Shown in pieces: positions 45,764-55,962 of a stretch of 64,000 bases of DNA. A model generated the notes under the pieces. The model did no database searches. It was not told the DNA's origin and saw only the letters and a program-made list of their open reading frames with translations. Both the position numbers and the translations under genes were made by a program. Each line of letters starts with the position of its first letter. Position 1 is the stretch's first letter. Source of the stretch: a bacterium (GTDB lineage: Bacteria > UBP4 > UBA4092 > JAOAEQ01); NCBI GenBank assembly GCA_026416715.1, contig JAOAEQ010000010.1:1-64000 (forward strand). Direction: 5' to 3'.

Positions 45764-46915
45764 TTAATCTGCTGTAGCGGATATAAACTTATTGTTCGCT
45801 AATTGCTGGATAAGTTTACAAAGGTCGAACGTTGCATTCGGTTTACCTAATTGCCGACTTTTTTCAGCCATTATTGACAACTTTTGTTTGTTTTGCATCA
45901 ATGCGGCAATTAATTCGACCAAGTTTGATGTAGTTAATTCACGCTCTAGAACCACTTTCGCTGCACCGTGTTGTTCAAGCATTCGTGCATTTTTTTCCTG
46001 ATGATTCGCCGTCGCATAGGGATATGGAATTAAAATTGCAGGCACCCCACAAACCGTAATTTCTGCAATAGAAATTGCTCCAGCTCGACAAATTACTAAA
46101 TCTGCTGCGGTATATGCATTCATCATTTCATGAATATACGGAAGAATAATCACCTTTATTTTTGAGGTTTTCACTTGCTCAACTATGTTAGGATAATTTT
46201 TTTGGCCGGTCTGCAAAATAATCTGCAATTTTATATTACGCTCTTCCAATATTGGTAACGCAGAAACTATCGCCCGGTTGATCGTTAATGAACCTTGACT
46301 GCCACCAAACACTAACAGAGTAAACACATCTGGTTCAAGTCCGAATAATTGTCTCGCTTCTGCTTTGGATACCGTTTGTTTCGGTAATCTCACCGGCGTT
46401 CCGGTAACGGTTACTTTCCCTATCGGAAAATATGCGCTCGTCTCAGGAAAACTAACTGCAATTGCGGTTGCTCGTTTCCCAAGGAATTTATTCGCTAATC
46501 CTGGAATCAAATTCTGTTCTAAAATCAACGTAGGGATTTTCTTCCGTTGCGCAGCATACACGGTGCTCACGGAAACATATCCACCGGTTCCGAAAACCAC
46601 ATCCGGTCTAAATTGCGAAATAACTTGCGTCGCTTGTTTGTAACCGTAATAGTTTTTAAATAATGCACGAACGTTAGTTACCGATATTTTTCTGGATAAC
46701 CCCTGCGCTTCGATACCAAAGAACGTTATTGGCAATCCAGAATTAGTTACTATCTGTTCTTCTAATCCATTTTTTTTACCAACATACCCGAATTGCGCAT
46801 TTGGTTGTATTTGCAATAATCCCTGGATAACCGCTATTCCCGGATAGATATGACCGCCGGTTCCTCCGCCAGAAATCAATAGCTTCATCCCGTTAGATAC
46901 AGTATTTTGCGCCAT
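45764..46915 (-). CDS. murG: UDP-GlcNAc:undecaprenyl-PP-MurNAc-pentapeptide transferase MurG
   Basis: The 383-residue peripheral membrane GT28 enzyme adds GlcNAc to lipid I to make lipid II. It shows LLISGGGTGGHIYPGIAV (G loop 1), FGTGGYVSVSTVYAAQ, LLVFGGSQGSLTINRAI (G loop 3), LVICRAGAISIAEITVCGVP and ILIPYPYATANHQEKNAR. The ATG at 46915 starts 6 bases after the ftsW stop. The ATG at 46888 would start directly at the usual MKLLISGG, and neither has a clear ribosome site, so the N-terminus is uncertain by nine residues. Confidence 0.96.
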   Translation of the reverse strand: MAQNTVSNGMKLLISGGGTGGHIYPGIAVIQGLLQIQPNAQFGYVGKKNGLEEQIVTNSGLPITFFGIEAQGLSRKISVTNVRALFKNYYGYKQATQVISQFRPDVVFGTGGYVSVSTVYAAQRKKIPTLILEQNLIPGLANKFLGKRATAIAVSFPETSAYFPIGKVTVTGTPVRLPKQTVSKAEARQLFGLEPDVFTLLVFGGSQGSLTINRAIVSALPILEERNIKLQIILQTGQKNYPNIVEQVKTSKIKVIILPYIHEMMNAYTAADLVICRAGAISIAEITVCGVPAILIPYPYATANHQEKNARMLEQHGAAKVVLERELTTSNLVELIAALMQNKQKLSIMAEKSRQLGKPNATFDLCKLIQQLANNKFISATAD

Positions 46916-46921
46916 AGATAA

Positions 46922-48034
46922 TCAACGGATGTCTTTAACTCGTTCAGTGGTATATTTCGCAACATTAAGCAAAATTCCTATACCGAGTAACATAAATAAT
47001 AACGATGACCCACCGTAACTGATAAGCGGTAATGGCATTCCTTTAGCTGGTAATAAGCCCGAAACAACACTAGTATTAATTATTACTTGCATAGCAATAA
47101 GCGAAATTACTCCTGCAACCAAGAGCGTTCCAAATAAGTCTTTAGAGCGAATTGCTACGACAGCTCCGAGTATGATTAACAATAGGAAAGTGGAGAGAAC
47201 CGCTATAGTTCCAATAAATCCTAATTGTTCGCCAATAATCGAGAAAATAAAATCTGTATGACCATCGGGGAGATATCCAAATGCCTGAAGACTTTCGCCT
47301 AATCCTCGACCGGTTAAACCGCCGGAACCTAGCGCAATAAATGATTGGTTGACTTGATATCCCGCACCCATTGGGTCACTGCTCGGGTTTAAGAAAACTA
47401 ATATTCTTTTCCAGCGATACGGATGTTTAATCAGCTCATAAATCAATACGGGAATTGCTAGCGCAATCAATAAATATAATTTTCGCATTCCTGAAATAAA
47501 ACAGAGTGCCGATGCTATCGCAACCATCACCACCGCAGTTCCTAAATCCGGCTCCAGCAACACTAATATTGCTAATAATCCCATAACTACCGTGACAGGA
47601 AATAATCCGGTAGAAATCTTTTTTAATTGGTCACCTTCCTGCTTTCTCGTCAAGACATCTGCCATATAGATAATCAAAGCTAACTTCGCAAATTCTGATG
47701 GTTGAAAGCTAATTGGACCGAAGTAAATCCAGCGAATTGCACCATTAACCCGTTTCCCTATTATGAGCACAACAAAGAGTAACAATAATGCAACAAGTAA
47801 AACAAACCGACTTACTTTTCGTAATTGTTGATAGTCCAAGCGCATCATAAGCAACATAGCAAAGATACTGATTATTGCCCAGATTAATTGACGCATAAAG
47901 AAATAATATGGATTGTGATATTTCTTTTCACCTAAATAAAAACTTGAATTTAATACCATTACTAGACCAAAACACACGAGAATAATCGTTACAATAAATA
48001 TTGTCGCTTGTATTTTCGTCTTAAACTCTAACAT
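46922..48034 (-). CDS. ftsW: peptidoglycan glycosyltransferase FtsW (SEDS family)
   Basis: The 370-residue integral membrane protein has ten hydrophobic segments. SEDS signatures are FQPSEFAKLALIIYMADVL, LLEPDLGTAVVMVAI and LPDGHTDFIFSIIGEQLGFIG, then the PLPLISYGGSSLLFMLLGIGI ending. It polymerises lipid II into septal glycan together with FtsI. The start has AGGAGG, 9 bases before ATG. It is between murD and murG, the standard place. No RodA paralogue is in the window. Confidence 0.96.
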   Translation of the reverse strand: MLEFKTKIQATIFIVTIILVCFGLVMVLNSSFYLGEKKYHNPYYFFMRQLIWAIISIFAMLLMMRLDYQQLRKVSRFVLLVALLLLFVVLIIGKRVNGAIRWIYFGPISFQPSEFAKLALIIYMADVLTRKQEGDQLKKISTGLFPVTVVMGLLAILVLLEPDLGTAVVMVAIASALCFISGMRKLYLLIALAIPVLIYELIKHPYRWKRILVFLNPSSDPMGAGYQVNQSFIALGSGGLTGRGLGESLQAFGYLPDGHTDFIFSIIGEQLGFIGTIAVLSTFLLLIILGAVVAIRSKDLFGTLLVAGVISLIAMQVIINTSVVSGLLPAKGMPLPLISYGGSSLLFMLLGIGILLNVAKYTTERVKDIR

Positions 48035-48109
48035 ATCATTTTTCCTCCTATTTTTTTAATTGTTCTGCTAATGTATCCGTTCGAAAATAACGTTTATTCT
48101 TGGCAATTG

Positions 48110-49474
48110 CTATAGTTCCATTACTATTTGTTTGAATATGCGTCCACGTTCTTCAAAATCGGTAAACATATCATAGCTTGCGCACGCCGGAGATAATAAC
48201 ACTGTATCTCCATTCACAGCTTTTTCATACGCAAGTTTGACCGCTTCTTGCATCGAATCAGCTTCAAGTATTGGACAGCTACTCTCTAACGCAGTTCGCA
48301 TTTTCTGCCGCGCTTGACCAATCAGAATCAACTGTTTAACTTTTTTTTGCAATAACGGACGTAACGGAGTATAATCGCTTCCCTTGTCTTTCCCACCAGC
48401 AATGAGAATGATTGGTCCTGAAAGGCTTTTAAGTGCGGTTATCACCGCAACCACTGTTGTTGCTTTAGAATCATTGTAATATTTGACGCCGTTTAATTCG
48501 CGAACAAACTCCAACCGGTGTTCTACTCCTTTAAATGCTTTTAGCGGCTCGACCAGTTTGGAAGGAGCAATACCACAACATACCGCAATAGCGACTGCAG
48601 CGAGTGCATTTTCAACATTATGTTCGCCAGGAATATTTAATTCTTTCAGCGGGATAACCGCTTCGTCCCAATTGCCAAACTTGACCCAAACATTATGCTG
48701 GTTAACAAAAACTCCTTCCTTCAAGTTTGTTAATCGGGAAAAAAAGATTTTTTTCGCTTTAACTGCAGATACATACTTCTGCGTTTCAATATCATCCGCA
48801 TTCAATACTGCAAAATCGTTTCCGGATTGATATTCAAATATTCTGATTTTTGCTCGGGCATAACTTTCAAAATCCGGATATCGGTCAAGATGATTCGGCG
48901 TTAAATTTAACAGGGCACCGATATAGGGTTTAAATGTCGTTATCGTTTCCAATTGGAAACTGCTGATTTCGGAAACGATTAAACCTTCCTTCGGAACTTG
49001 TTCAGCTACATTGCATAATGCAAATCCGATATTGCCAGCAACTTCGACTGGAGCTGACCATGCTGATTTCAACAATTCACCGGTTAACGTTGTCGTCGTG
49101 GTTTTTCCGTTCGACCCGGTAATAGCTATCCAGTTCGCTTGCGAAAATTGATATGCTAACTCGATTTCGCTAAGCACCGGAATGTTTCGGTTTTTCGCTT
49201 CTTGCACCGCTGGAATATCCGTTGGAATACCAGGACTTAATATAACCAGTTCTGCGGATTTAATGTCTTCGACCTGATTGGCTGACGTTGAGATTTCAAT
49301 TTCCGGACTCACTAATTGCTGAATGAATTTTTCTAAACTCTCACGGGGTTTAATATCGCTGATTTTAACTTTTGCCCCGTGTTTAGCCAATAAATTTGCT
49401 GCAGCAACTCCGCTTCTTGCCATTCCTAAAACTGTAATGTTCTTGTTCGTAACCGATAAACCTAACCTTTGCAT
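48110..49474 (-). CDS. murD: UDP-MurNAc-L-Ala-D-glutamate ligase MurD
   Basis: The 454-residue Mur ligase adds D-glutamate to UDP-MurNAc-L-Ala in the cytosol with ATP. The N-terminal Rossmann-like domain (ITVLGMARSGVAAANLLAKHG) is followed by the ATP loop AITGSNGKTTTTTLTGELL, central LLNLTPNHLDRY, GEHNVENALAAVA, and the C-terminal catalytic FKGVEHRLEFV with YYNDSKATT and ILIAGGKDKGSDY. It precedes ftsW by 75 bases. It follows a 129-base gap after mraY, the longest gap inside this half of the cluster, which carries a hairpin. Confidence 0.96.
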   Translation of the reverse strand: MQRLGLSVTNKNITVLGMARSGVAAANLLAKHGAKVKISDIKPRESLEKFIQQLVSPEIEISTSANQVEDIKSAELVILSPGIPTDIPAVQEAKNRNIPVLSEIELAYQFSQANWIAITGSNGKTTTTTLTGELLKSAWSAPVEVAGNIGFALCNVAEQVPKEGLIVSEISSFQLETITTFKPYIGALLNLTPNHLDRYPDFESYARAKIRIFEYQSGNDFAVLNADDIETQKYVSAVKAKKIFFSRLTNLKEGVFVNQHNVWVKFGNWDEAVIPLKELNIPGEHNVENALAAVAIAVCCGIAPSKLVEPLKAFKGVEHRLEFVRELNGVKYYNDSKATTVVAVITALKSLSGPIILIAGGKDKGSDYTPLRPLLQKKVKQLILIGQARQKMRTALESSCPILEADSMQEAVKLAYEKAVNGDTVLLSPACASYDMFTDFEERGRIFKQIVMEL

Positions 49475-49536
49475 TATTTCTTATGAAAAATCAGTCTTCT
49501 CCGTGATTATTTCTTCTCGATTTTTGAATGGAGCGG

Positions 49537-49565
49537 AGTGGGTATTGCTCTGAGCAATTCCCACT
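49537..49565. other. intercistronic hairpin between mraY and murD
   Basis: AGTGGGTATTGCTC at 49537-49550 pairs with GAGCAATTCCCACT at 49552-49565 with one mismatch and almost no loop. No T tract follows on either strand. It may influence mRNA processing; a terminator function is unlikely. Confidence 0.5.
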
Positions 49566-49603
49566 ATTCACCTGTTCGAAATAAGGTAAAATCCTACCTA
49601 TTT

Positions 49604-50719
49604 TTACCGTAATTTTAGCGTGCTTAACCCAATCATCGCTAAGATTGCCGCAACAATCCAAAATCGAACAATGATTGTCGATTCATGAACACCGGCTCGT
49701 TCAAAATGATGATGTAATGGTGACATTAAAAATACCCGTTTGCCGCGCAGTTTATACGAAGCAACCTGAATGATTACCGAAAGAGCTTCAATCACAAAAA
49801 CTCCACCAATGATAACCAGAGTCAATTCCTGTTTAATCAGAATGGCGATGATCCCGAGTGCTCCTCCTAATGCTAATGAACCGGTATCACCCATAAACAC
49901 TTTAGCGGGATGTGCATTAAACCATAAAAATCCTAATCCGGCACCGACGAGCGCTGCTACGAAAACAGTTAGCTCACTTGCTTCTTTAACATACGCAATT
50001 TGTAAATATGCGCTATAATCTGCTCGACCAACAATATATGTCATCACGACATACGCCAACGCGCTAATCGTTACACAACCGATAGCTAATCCATCAAGTC
50101 CATCGGTCAAATTCACGGCGTTCGAAGCTCCAACTATGACTAACACCACAAAAGGAATATACCACCAGCCTAGCGTCGGATGGAAGTTTTTGAGGAACGG
50201 AAAATAAAGTTGGGTGGCTTTATCTGGAATAATAGGATAATAATAAAGATACAGGCCAACGGCGATGCCTAAGCATATCTGCCAGAATAATTTATTCGCA
50301 GCGGTTAATCCTAGCGACCGACGCATAACCAATTTGATATAATCATCTAGAAATCCAACCGCACCAAACCAACAGGTTACAATCAACATCAAAATGACTA
50401 GTCGATTCGTCAAATCGCCTAATAGTATCACTGGTACTAAAATCGAAATTAGGATTAATATCCCGCCCATGGTTGGCGTTCCGGCTTTGCCTTTATGCAT
50501 CTCGCTAAGATCAGGTCCTTTTTCTTGGTCAATTTTGCGGATATATTGACCGATTTTCATCTGCCGCAATCGTGCTATAACTTTTGGTCCGAGAAGTAAA
50601 CTGATTAATAACGCTAAAAATGCGGCTGTCGCTGACCGGAACGTAATATACCGGAAAACATTAATTCCAGGAATATCATAAAGCTTATTGAGATAATGGA
50701 TGAGAAAAAGATAGAGCAT
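49604..50719 (-). CDS. mraY: phospho-MurNAc-pentapeptide transferase MraY
   Basis: The 371-residue polytopic membrane enzyme attaches phospho-MurNAc-pentapeptide to undecaprenyl phosphate, making lipid I. It shows KAGTPTMGGILILIS, VGFLDDYIKLV (catalytic DD), NAVNLTDGLDGLAIG, FNAHPAKVFMGDTGSLALGG and the C-terminal MSPLHHHFERAG. About ten membrane helices are visible. The start is 7 bases after the murF stop, which suggests coupled translation. Confidence 0.97.
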   Translation of the reverse strand: MLYLFLIHYLNKLYDIPGINVFRYITFRSATAAFLALLISLLLGPKVIARLRQMKIGQYIRKIDQEKGPDLSEMHKGKAGTPTMGGILILISILVPVILLGDLTNRLVILMLIVTCWFGAVGFLDDYIKLVMRRSLGLTAANKLFWQICLGIAVGLYLYYYPIIPDKATQLYFPFLKNFHPTLGWWYIPFVVLVIVGASNAVNLTDGLDGLAIGCVTISALAYVVMTYIVGRADYSAYLQIAYVKEASELTVFVAALVGAGLGFLWFNAHPAKVFMGDTGSLALGGALGIIAILIKQELTLVIIGGVFVIEALSVIIQVASYKLRGKRVFLMSPLHHHFERAGVHESTIIVRFWIVAAILAMIGLSTLKLR

Positions 50720-50726
50720 AATTGTG

Positions 50727-52139
50727 TCAATTTATACACAATTGGCTATACAGTTTTTGCAAATCGAATACAATCTCTTCGAATTTAAGTTTCCGTGAAG
50801 CTTTGACCAAAACTAAGTCGCCAGAATGAATTAATCCGCTTAATACCTCAACTGCTTGCTGATTGGAATCTAATTCAAATATCCGTTCCGGAGCCATACC
50901 TGCTTGTTTTGCGCCATCCGCTATCTGGCGGGCTAATTCGCCGACCGTAATTAAATAGTCCAAGTTCAGGTTTGCAACCTTTATGCCGACTTGCTGATGC
51001 GCTGAAACTTCAATCTGACCTAGTTCTCGCATCGTTCCTAGCACCGCTATTTTTCGACCGGTTACCTTCAAATTAGCAATGGTTTCCAAAGCGGAATGCA
51101 TTGACTTCGGATTCGCATTATACGCATCGTTGATGATGATTATCCCATTAAGTTCAATCAATTCCATTCGCATTTTCGCCGGTTTAATGGTAGCTAATCC
51201 GGCAGCAATTAATTCAATATCTGGCATTAAACTCCACACTGCTGCCGTGGATGCTAGTGCGTTATATACATTGTGTTGGCCAAGAATGGGCATGCATACC
51301 TGGTGGTATCCTTGGGGACTAAGTAACTGAAATTCTATCCGCATTTTTTCCTGGTTGAACCTTATTTCTGTCGCTCGAAAATCTGCTCGATTTTGAATCC
51401 CAAAGGTTAAAATTTTCGCTTTGGTCAATTCTTTAAACCGCGCTACCCGTTCGTCATCAATGTTCAGCACAGCGGTGTGATTTTCGTTCAACGAGGTGAC
51501 TAATTCCGACTTCGCCATAGCAATTTCATCAACTGATTTAAAAAATTCTAAATGCGCTTCCGCTACATTAGTTACAACTCCAATAGACGGCTGGCTGATT
51601 TCGGCTAACCGCTTAATTTCTCCAAGGGCACTCATTCCAAGTTCAATTACTGCAACTCGATGCTTCGTTCCCAACTGAAATAAAGTGAGCGGTAATCCGA
51701 TTTCATTATTTAAATTCCCTTCGTTTTTCAGGACACTAAATCGCTGATTTAATATCTGCGCAACCATTTCTTTAACCGTAGTTTTTCCGTTACTACCGGT
51801 TATCGCAATCACTGGAATGTCAAATTGCGCTCGATAATGTTTCGCTAAATCGCCTAAGGCTCGTTTCGTATCTTTAACTTGAATCACGAAATGATTTTGC
51901 CATTGGATATGTGGTAATGGATTTCCTTCGGCAATTAGAATTCCGGCAGCACCTTTTCGAATCGCTTCTTCGAGAAAATTGTGTCCGTCGAAATGCTCGC
52001 CTTTAATGGGTACAAATAAATCACCGATGGTAAGGGTTCGCGTATCCGTGCTAATGTTCGTTACCGGTAATCCCCATGTGTCATGGATGAGTTTCCCTTG
52101 TGTCCATTGTACAATTTGCGTTACGGTAATTGATTCCAA
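50727..52139 (-). CDS. murF: UDP-MurNAc-tripeptide-D-Ala-D-Ala ligase MurF
   Basis: The 470-residue Mur ligase adds D-Ala-D-Ala to complete the pentapeptide. It shows DTRTLTIGDLFVPIKGEHFD, the ATP loop AITGSNGKTTVKEMVAQIL, NEIGLPLTLFQL, VVTNVAEAHLEFF, GQHNVYNALASTA, and IINDAYNANPKSMHSAL in the C-terminal domain. Translation starts at a TTG (52139-52137), with the ribosome site GAGG inside the last codons of murE. The two genes are only 4 bases apart and likely coupled. No ddl gene, which would supply D-Ala-D-Ala, is in the cluster. Confidence 0.96.
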   Translation of the reverse strand: MESITVTQIVQWTQGKLIHDTWGLPVTNISTDTRTLTIGDLFVPIKGEHFDGHNFLEEAIRKGAAGILIAEGNPLPHIQWQNHFVIQVKDTKRALGDLAKHYRAQFDIPVIAITGSNGKTTVKEMVAQILNQRFSVLKNEGNLNNEIGLPLTLFQLGTKHRVAVIELGMSALGEIKRLAEISQPSIGVVTNVAEAHLEFFKSVDEIAMAKSELVTSLNENHTAVLNIDDERVARFKELTKAKILTFGIQNRADFRATEIRFNQEKMRIEFQLLSPQGYHQVCMPILGQHNVYNALASTAAVWSLMPDIELIAAGLATIKPAKMRMELIELNGIIIINDAYNANPKSMHSALETIANLKVTGRKIAVLGTMRELGQIEVSAHQQVGIKVANLNLDYLITVGELARQIADGAKQAGMAPERIFELDSNQQAVEVLSGLIHSGDLVLVKASRKLKFEEIVFDLQKLYSQLCIN

Positions 52140-52143
52140 AGGT

Positions 52144-53640
52144 CTACCTCAATATTTTTTGGGTTAATATTTCTCTAGCTACTTCAGCATCATCAAAATG
52201 AATCGTTCGATCGGCAAATATTTGGTAGGTTTCGTGTCCTTTTCCAGCAATAACCACAATATCTCCTTTTTTTGCTAATTCAATTGCGGTTGCAATTGCC
52301 GTTTTTCGATCCAGAACCACTTGATATTTATCGGCTCCATTACTAACCCGTTTAATCCCGATTTCGATATCTAATGCGATTCGGGCTGGGTCTTCAGACC
52401 GGGGATTATCTGAAGTTATGATAACTAGATCAGCTAACTTTGCTGCTATTTCTCCCATCTTAGGTCGTTTACCTCGGTCTCGGTCTCCACCACAGCCGAA
52501 AACGACAATTAGTTTCTGTTTAGTTAACTGTCGAGCCGAACGGAGTAAATTGAACAATGCATCTTCCGTATGAGCATAATCGACAATTACCATAAAATCT
52601 TGACCAGCATCAACCAACTGAAATCGACCTGGAACGATGGAGACTGATTCTAATCCCGATTTAATCTGCTCTAATGAAATATTGGCTTTCAATACTGCAG
52701 CTGCTGCCGCAAGTGCATTATAAACGTTAAACATACCGGCAAGCTGTAACTGGATTTCGGTTTTCCCGAGCGGAGTTATTAAATCGAACACTAATCCTGT
52801 TTGACGTGGTACGATATTTGCAGCTCGAACTTCCGCATCATTCGCTACACCATATTTCACTACCGGAACGGCACTAGCGGCAATAACCTCAGCTGCGTAT
52901 TGGTCATCAATATTAACTACTGCAAATTTAGGATATTTTTTATCATATCCCTGTCCGAGTTTAACGAATAGAATACATTTTGCTTTAAGATATTCTTCTA
53001 ACGTATTATGAAAATCGAGATGGTCTCGGGTTAGGTTGGTAAATATTCCGACATCGAAATCTATTCCATCGACCCGTCCTTGCGATAACGCATGCGATGA
53101 AACTTCCATAACTAGATAATCACAGCCGATTTCAACCATTTGCGCCATGATTTGATTTAGCTCTAGCGCTGACGGTGTCGTATTTTTCGCAGGTATAATG
53201 TTCCCACCAAACCGATATGCAATCGTTCCAATGACACCAGGACGATATCCGGCACTTCGTAAAATTGATTCAATTAAATAGGTGGTCGTCGTTTTCCCAT
53301 TGGTGCCAGTTATTCCAATAACCGGCATTTTCTGGCTCGGGTAACCATAGAATTTTGCTGCTAAGCTAGCTTCTGCAGAACGAGTGTTTGGCACTTTAAT
53401 AAGCGCAATCTGCTCCGGAATTCCAGCGAGTTCTTTATTAATTACAAGCGCAACCGCTCCGTTTTCAATAGCTTGTGCTGCATATCGATGTCCATCGGTT
53501 TTATATCCTTCAATACAAATAAACAACGAACCGGGGGTAACTTCCTTCGAGCTATGCGCAAGCCCGAGAATTTCAAGTTCAGGATTACCTTGAATAAACT
53601 CTTTTTGTGGCAAAACTGAAATTAATTCACCTAATCGCAT
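52144..53640 (-). CDS. murE: UDP-MurNAc-L-Ala-D-Glu ligase MurE (third amino acid adding)
   Basis: The 498-residue Mur ligase adds the third residue (diaminopimelate or lysine) to the stem peptide. It shows VTPGSLFICIEGYKTDGHRY, the ATP loop GITGTNGKTTTTYLIESIL, the carbamoylated-lysine region GIFTNLTRDHLDFHNTLEEY, and MFNVYNALAAAAA. The residue-selecting loop reads SDNPRSEDPARI: the DNPR form is typical of meso-diaminopimelate-adding enzymes. A DAP-type, Gram-negative-like peptidoglycan is therefore likely. It lies 9 bases before the ftsI stop on the operon strand. Confidence 0.96.
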   Translation of the reverse strand: MRLGELISVLPQKEFIQGNPELEILGLAHSSKEVTPGSLFICIEGYKTDGHRYAAQAIENGAVALVINKELAGIPEQIALIKVPNTRSAEASLAAKFYGYPSQKMPVIGITGTNGKTTTTYLIESILRSAGYRPGVIGTIAYRFGGNIIPAKNTTPSALELNQIMAQMVEIGCDYLVMEVSSHALSQGRVDGIDFDVGIFTNLTRDHLDFHNTLEEYLKAKCILFVKLGQGYDKKYPKFAVVNIDDQYAAEVIAASAVPVVKYGVANDAEVRAANIVPRQTGLVFDLITPLGKTEIQLQLAGMFNVYNALAAAAAVLKANISLEQIKSGLESVSIVPGRFQLVDAGQDFMVIVDYAHTEDALFNLLRSARQLTKQKLIVVFGCGGDRDRGKRPKMGEIAAKLADLVIITSDNPRSEDPARIALDIEIGIKRVSNGADKYQVVLDRKTAIATAIELAKKGDIVVIAGKGHETYQIFADRTIHFDDAEVAREILTQKILR

Positions 53641-53649
53641 AATCAGATA

Positions 53650-55875
53650 TTATCGCTCCTGCAAATTTGAAAAATAAATTACACAATTCGTACCAGGTTT
53701 GAGCGCTTCACCAGCAGGGGGATTTTGAAATACTGCAATCCCACTACCGACATACCGAACTGGTATTTTGTATTGTGCGAAGAGATAGGCAACCTTCCGT
53801 TTAGTCATTCCTTTAACATCAGGCATCAATACTAACGATGACGTTGGCACGGAATTAGGTATCTTTCCATCTAAATTTACCAACTGAATATTTCCATCTA
53901 TAATACGTTGCCCTTCTGGGCTATCTGATGGATATGGAACATCGGAAACTATCGGTTTATCAACATTGTTTTTATCGTTTCCTATGGATTCTGGAAGTTT
54001 TTGCGCTATCGTTAGATCACTATTACCCTTCGTACTATCAGTATCAATTACCGGTAACGGTAAATTTACCCCTAACTGGGTTAATACTTCACATGCGATT
54101 TTTTTAAATGCTGGAGCGGCTACTGTTCCGCCATAATACCCATTACAACTCGGTTCATTAATAATTACACTAATGACTATTCGGGGAGATTCTGCGGGCA
54201 CGAATCCAATAAACGACGAATTATATTTACCACTTTTATATCCGCGACCATCATCTGATACTACCTGAGCGGTTCCGGTCTTACCAGCAACTCGATATCC
54301 GTCAAGTTTCGCTAATGTACCGGTTCCTCGTTCAACTACCCCCTCCATTATTCGAGCGAGTGTCTTTGCAGTTAATTCACTTATCACTCGCCGCACCGGT
54401 TCAGGTTTTGATTCTTTAATTTTATTTCCTTTAGCATCGTAGATTCCTTTCACAATTCTCGGTTTCATAAGCATTCCGCCGTTTGCTATCGCAGCTAATG
54501 CACAGGTTATCTGAATGGGACTCATCGAAATACTTTGTCCAAATGCGATCCGTGACATGGTTAACGGTGTCCATTGGTTCAATGCAGGAACTACACCATA
54601 GGTTTCTCCGGGTAATTCGATGCCGGTTCGATTCCCAAAACCAAAATTTATTAGATATTGGCGAAATGTTGCGGGAGGTATTCGCTGCGCTACTTGATGT
54701 ATTCCAATATTACTACTCACTTCTATTATCTCCGGAAATGTTAACCATGCATACGGATGGGTATCGCGTAATACTCGATTGCAAAATACTATTTTTCCAT
54801 TATATCCATAAAATTTATCAGTTAGGCTAACTACGTTTTCTTCTAAAGCTGCAGCAGCTGTGAATATTTTAGCTATTGAACCAGGCTCGATTACATCTTC
54901 AACGGCACGATTTCGTGAAATGTTTTTCCAAAGTTCTGGCTTTTTTGCGTATTCGCAAAACCGATTTAAATCATATTTTGGTTCATTCGCTAATGCTAAT
55001 ATCTCGCCCGTATTTGGTTCCATAACAATTACACTCCCGCCAGCAGCTTTATGCTTCTTGATAGTCTCTGCTAAAACTCGTTCCGCAACATATTGAATCG
55101 TCTCATCAATGGTTAGATATAACTGTTCCCCTTGAACGCTTAGTAGTGAGGAATCATCTACCGGCGTAATCGGTTTCCCTAAGGCATCAACTACGGTTTG
55201 TATTACTGCAAATGATCCGCAAATATTTTTTTGTTGTTTTTGTTCTATCCCTGTTAATCCGCGATTTGCATGTCGGACTTTATAGCGTTCATCACTATAT
55301 CCTATCCCAACTGAACCAATGATATGACAGGCTAGTTCTTTTTTGGGATAGTATCGTTTTGAGACGGGTTCAAATCCTATTTCATTACGAATCCGATATT
55401 TAGCGATGATGTTTTGTAGTTGCTGATATTGAGCAAGGTCTATTTCACGGGCAATAATTCTTCGCTGGGAAGTGGTATCTGTTGTAAATAATTTAAGCAA
55501 TTCGGGTTCGGGTTGATGGAGTATACTCGCTAACTCTTTTGCTAATTTTACATCAATATTCTTTTTTAATTTATCTGAACCTTTTTTAACCTGAGCAATT
55601 GCTTCCGGACTACAAATCACATCATAAGATTCAATACTAATCGCTAATTCTTTTCCATTACGGTCGTAAATTGCACCACGTTTTGCTGGCAACTGCGATT
55701 TAACAATATGCTGGTTATCAGCGAGTACGCGATACTTTTTATATTGTATACATTGGAGATGATAAAGTCTTAGACCTATTGAAGCAAAAATGATGATAAA
55801 TCCAAGTAGAATGAATAGAATTCGGATTTGATGTGCTCGTGATGTTACATGAACTGATGGTTTCGTTCGCCGCAT
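53650..55875 (-). CDS. ftsI: penicillin-binding protein FtsI/PBP3-type transpeptidase with PASTA domain
   Basis: The 741-residue class B PBP starts with a membrane anchor (IRILFILLGFIIIFASIGL, about 17-35) and a pedestal domain with RGAIYDRNGKELAIS. The transpeptidase motifs are S333-x-x-K336 in EPGSIAKIFT, S-S-N in EVSSNIGIH, and K-T-G in VAGKTGTAQVV. A C-terminal PASTA domain (about 676-741, LMPDVKGMTKRKVAYLFAQ) makes it resemble SpoVD/Spn Pbp2x-style enzymes more than E. coli FtsI. It cross-links septal peptidoglycan with FtsW. It is encoded between ftsL and murE. Confidence 0.95.
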   Translation of the reverse strand: MRRTKPSVHVTSRAHQIRILFILLGFIIIFASIGLRLYHLQCIQYKKYRVLADNQHIVKSQLPAKRGAIYDRNGKELAISIESYDVICSPEAIAQVKKGSDKLKKNIDVKLAKELASILHQPEPELLKLFTTDTTSQRRIIAREIDLAQYQQLQNIIAKYRIRNEIGFEPVSKRYYPKKELACHIIGSVGIGYSDERYKVRHANRGLTGIEQKQQKNICGSFAVIQTVVDALGKPITPVDDSSLLSVQGEQLYLTIDETIQYVAERVLAETIKKHKAAGGSVIVMEPNTGEILALANEPKYDLNRFCEYAKKPELWKNISRNRAVEDVIEPGSIAKIFTAAAALEENVVSLTDKFYGYNGKIVFCNRVLRDTHPYAWLTFPEIIEVSSNIGIHQVAQRIPPATFRQYLINFGFGNRTGIELPGETYGVVPALNQWTPLTMSRIAFGQSISMSPIQITCALAAIANGGMLMKPRIVKGIYDAKGNKIKESKPEPVRRVISELTAKTLARIMEGVVERGTGTLAKLDGYRVAGKTGTAQVVSDDGRGYKSGKYNSSFIGFVPAESPRIVISVIINEPSCNGYYGGTVAAPAFKKIACEVLTQLGVNLPLPVIDTDSTKGNSDLTIAQKLPESIGNDKNNVDKPIVSDVPYPSDSPEGQRIIDGNIQLVNLDGKIPNSVPTSSLVLMPDVKGMTKRKVAYLFAQYKIPVRYVGSGIAVFQNPPAGEALKPGTNCVIYFSNLQER

Positions 55876-55962
55876 ATATCCTGAAAAGATAATGTTTCTC
55901 TTTTGTTGATGGAAAACAAATTGACTGATACGTTTATGTACACCGGCTTTCCCCTAAACAAT

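Noticed and set aside
49537-49565. Intrinsic terminator inside the dcw cluster
   Set aside because: No T tract on the minus strand, and genes of the same operon continue on both sides.
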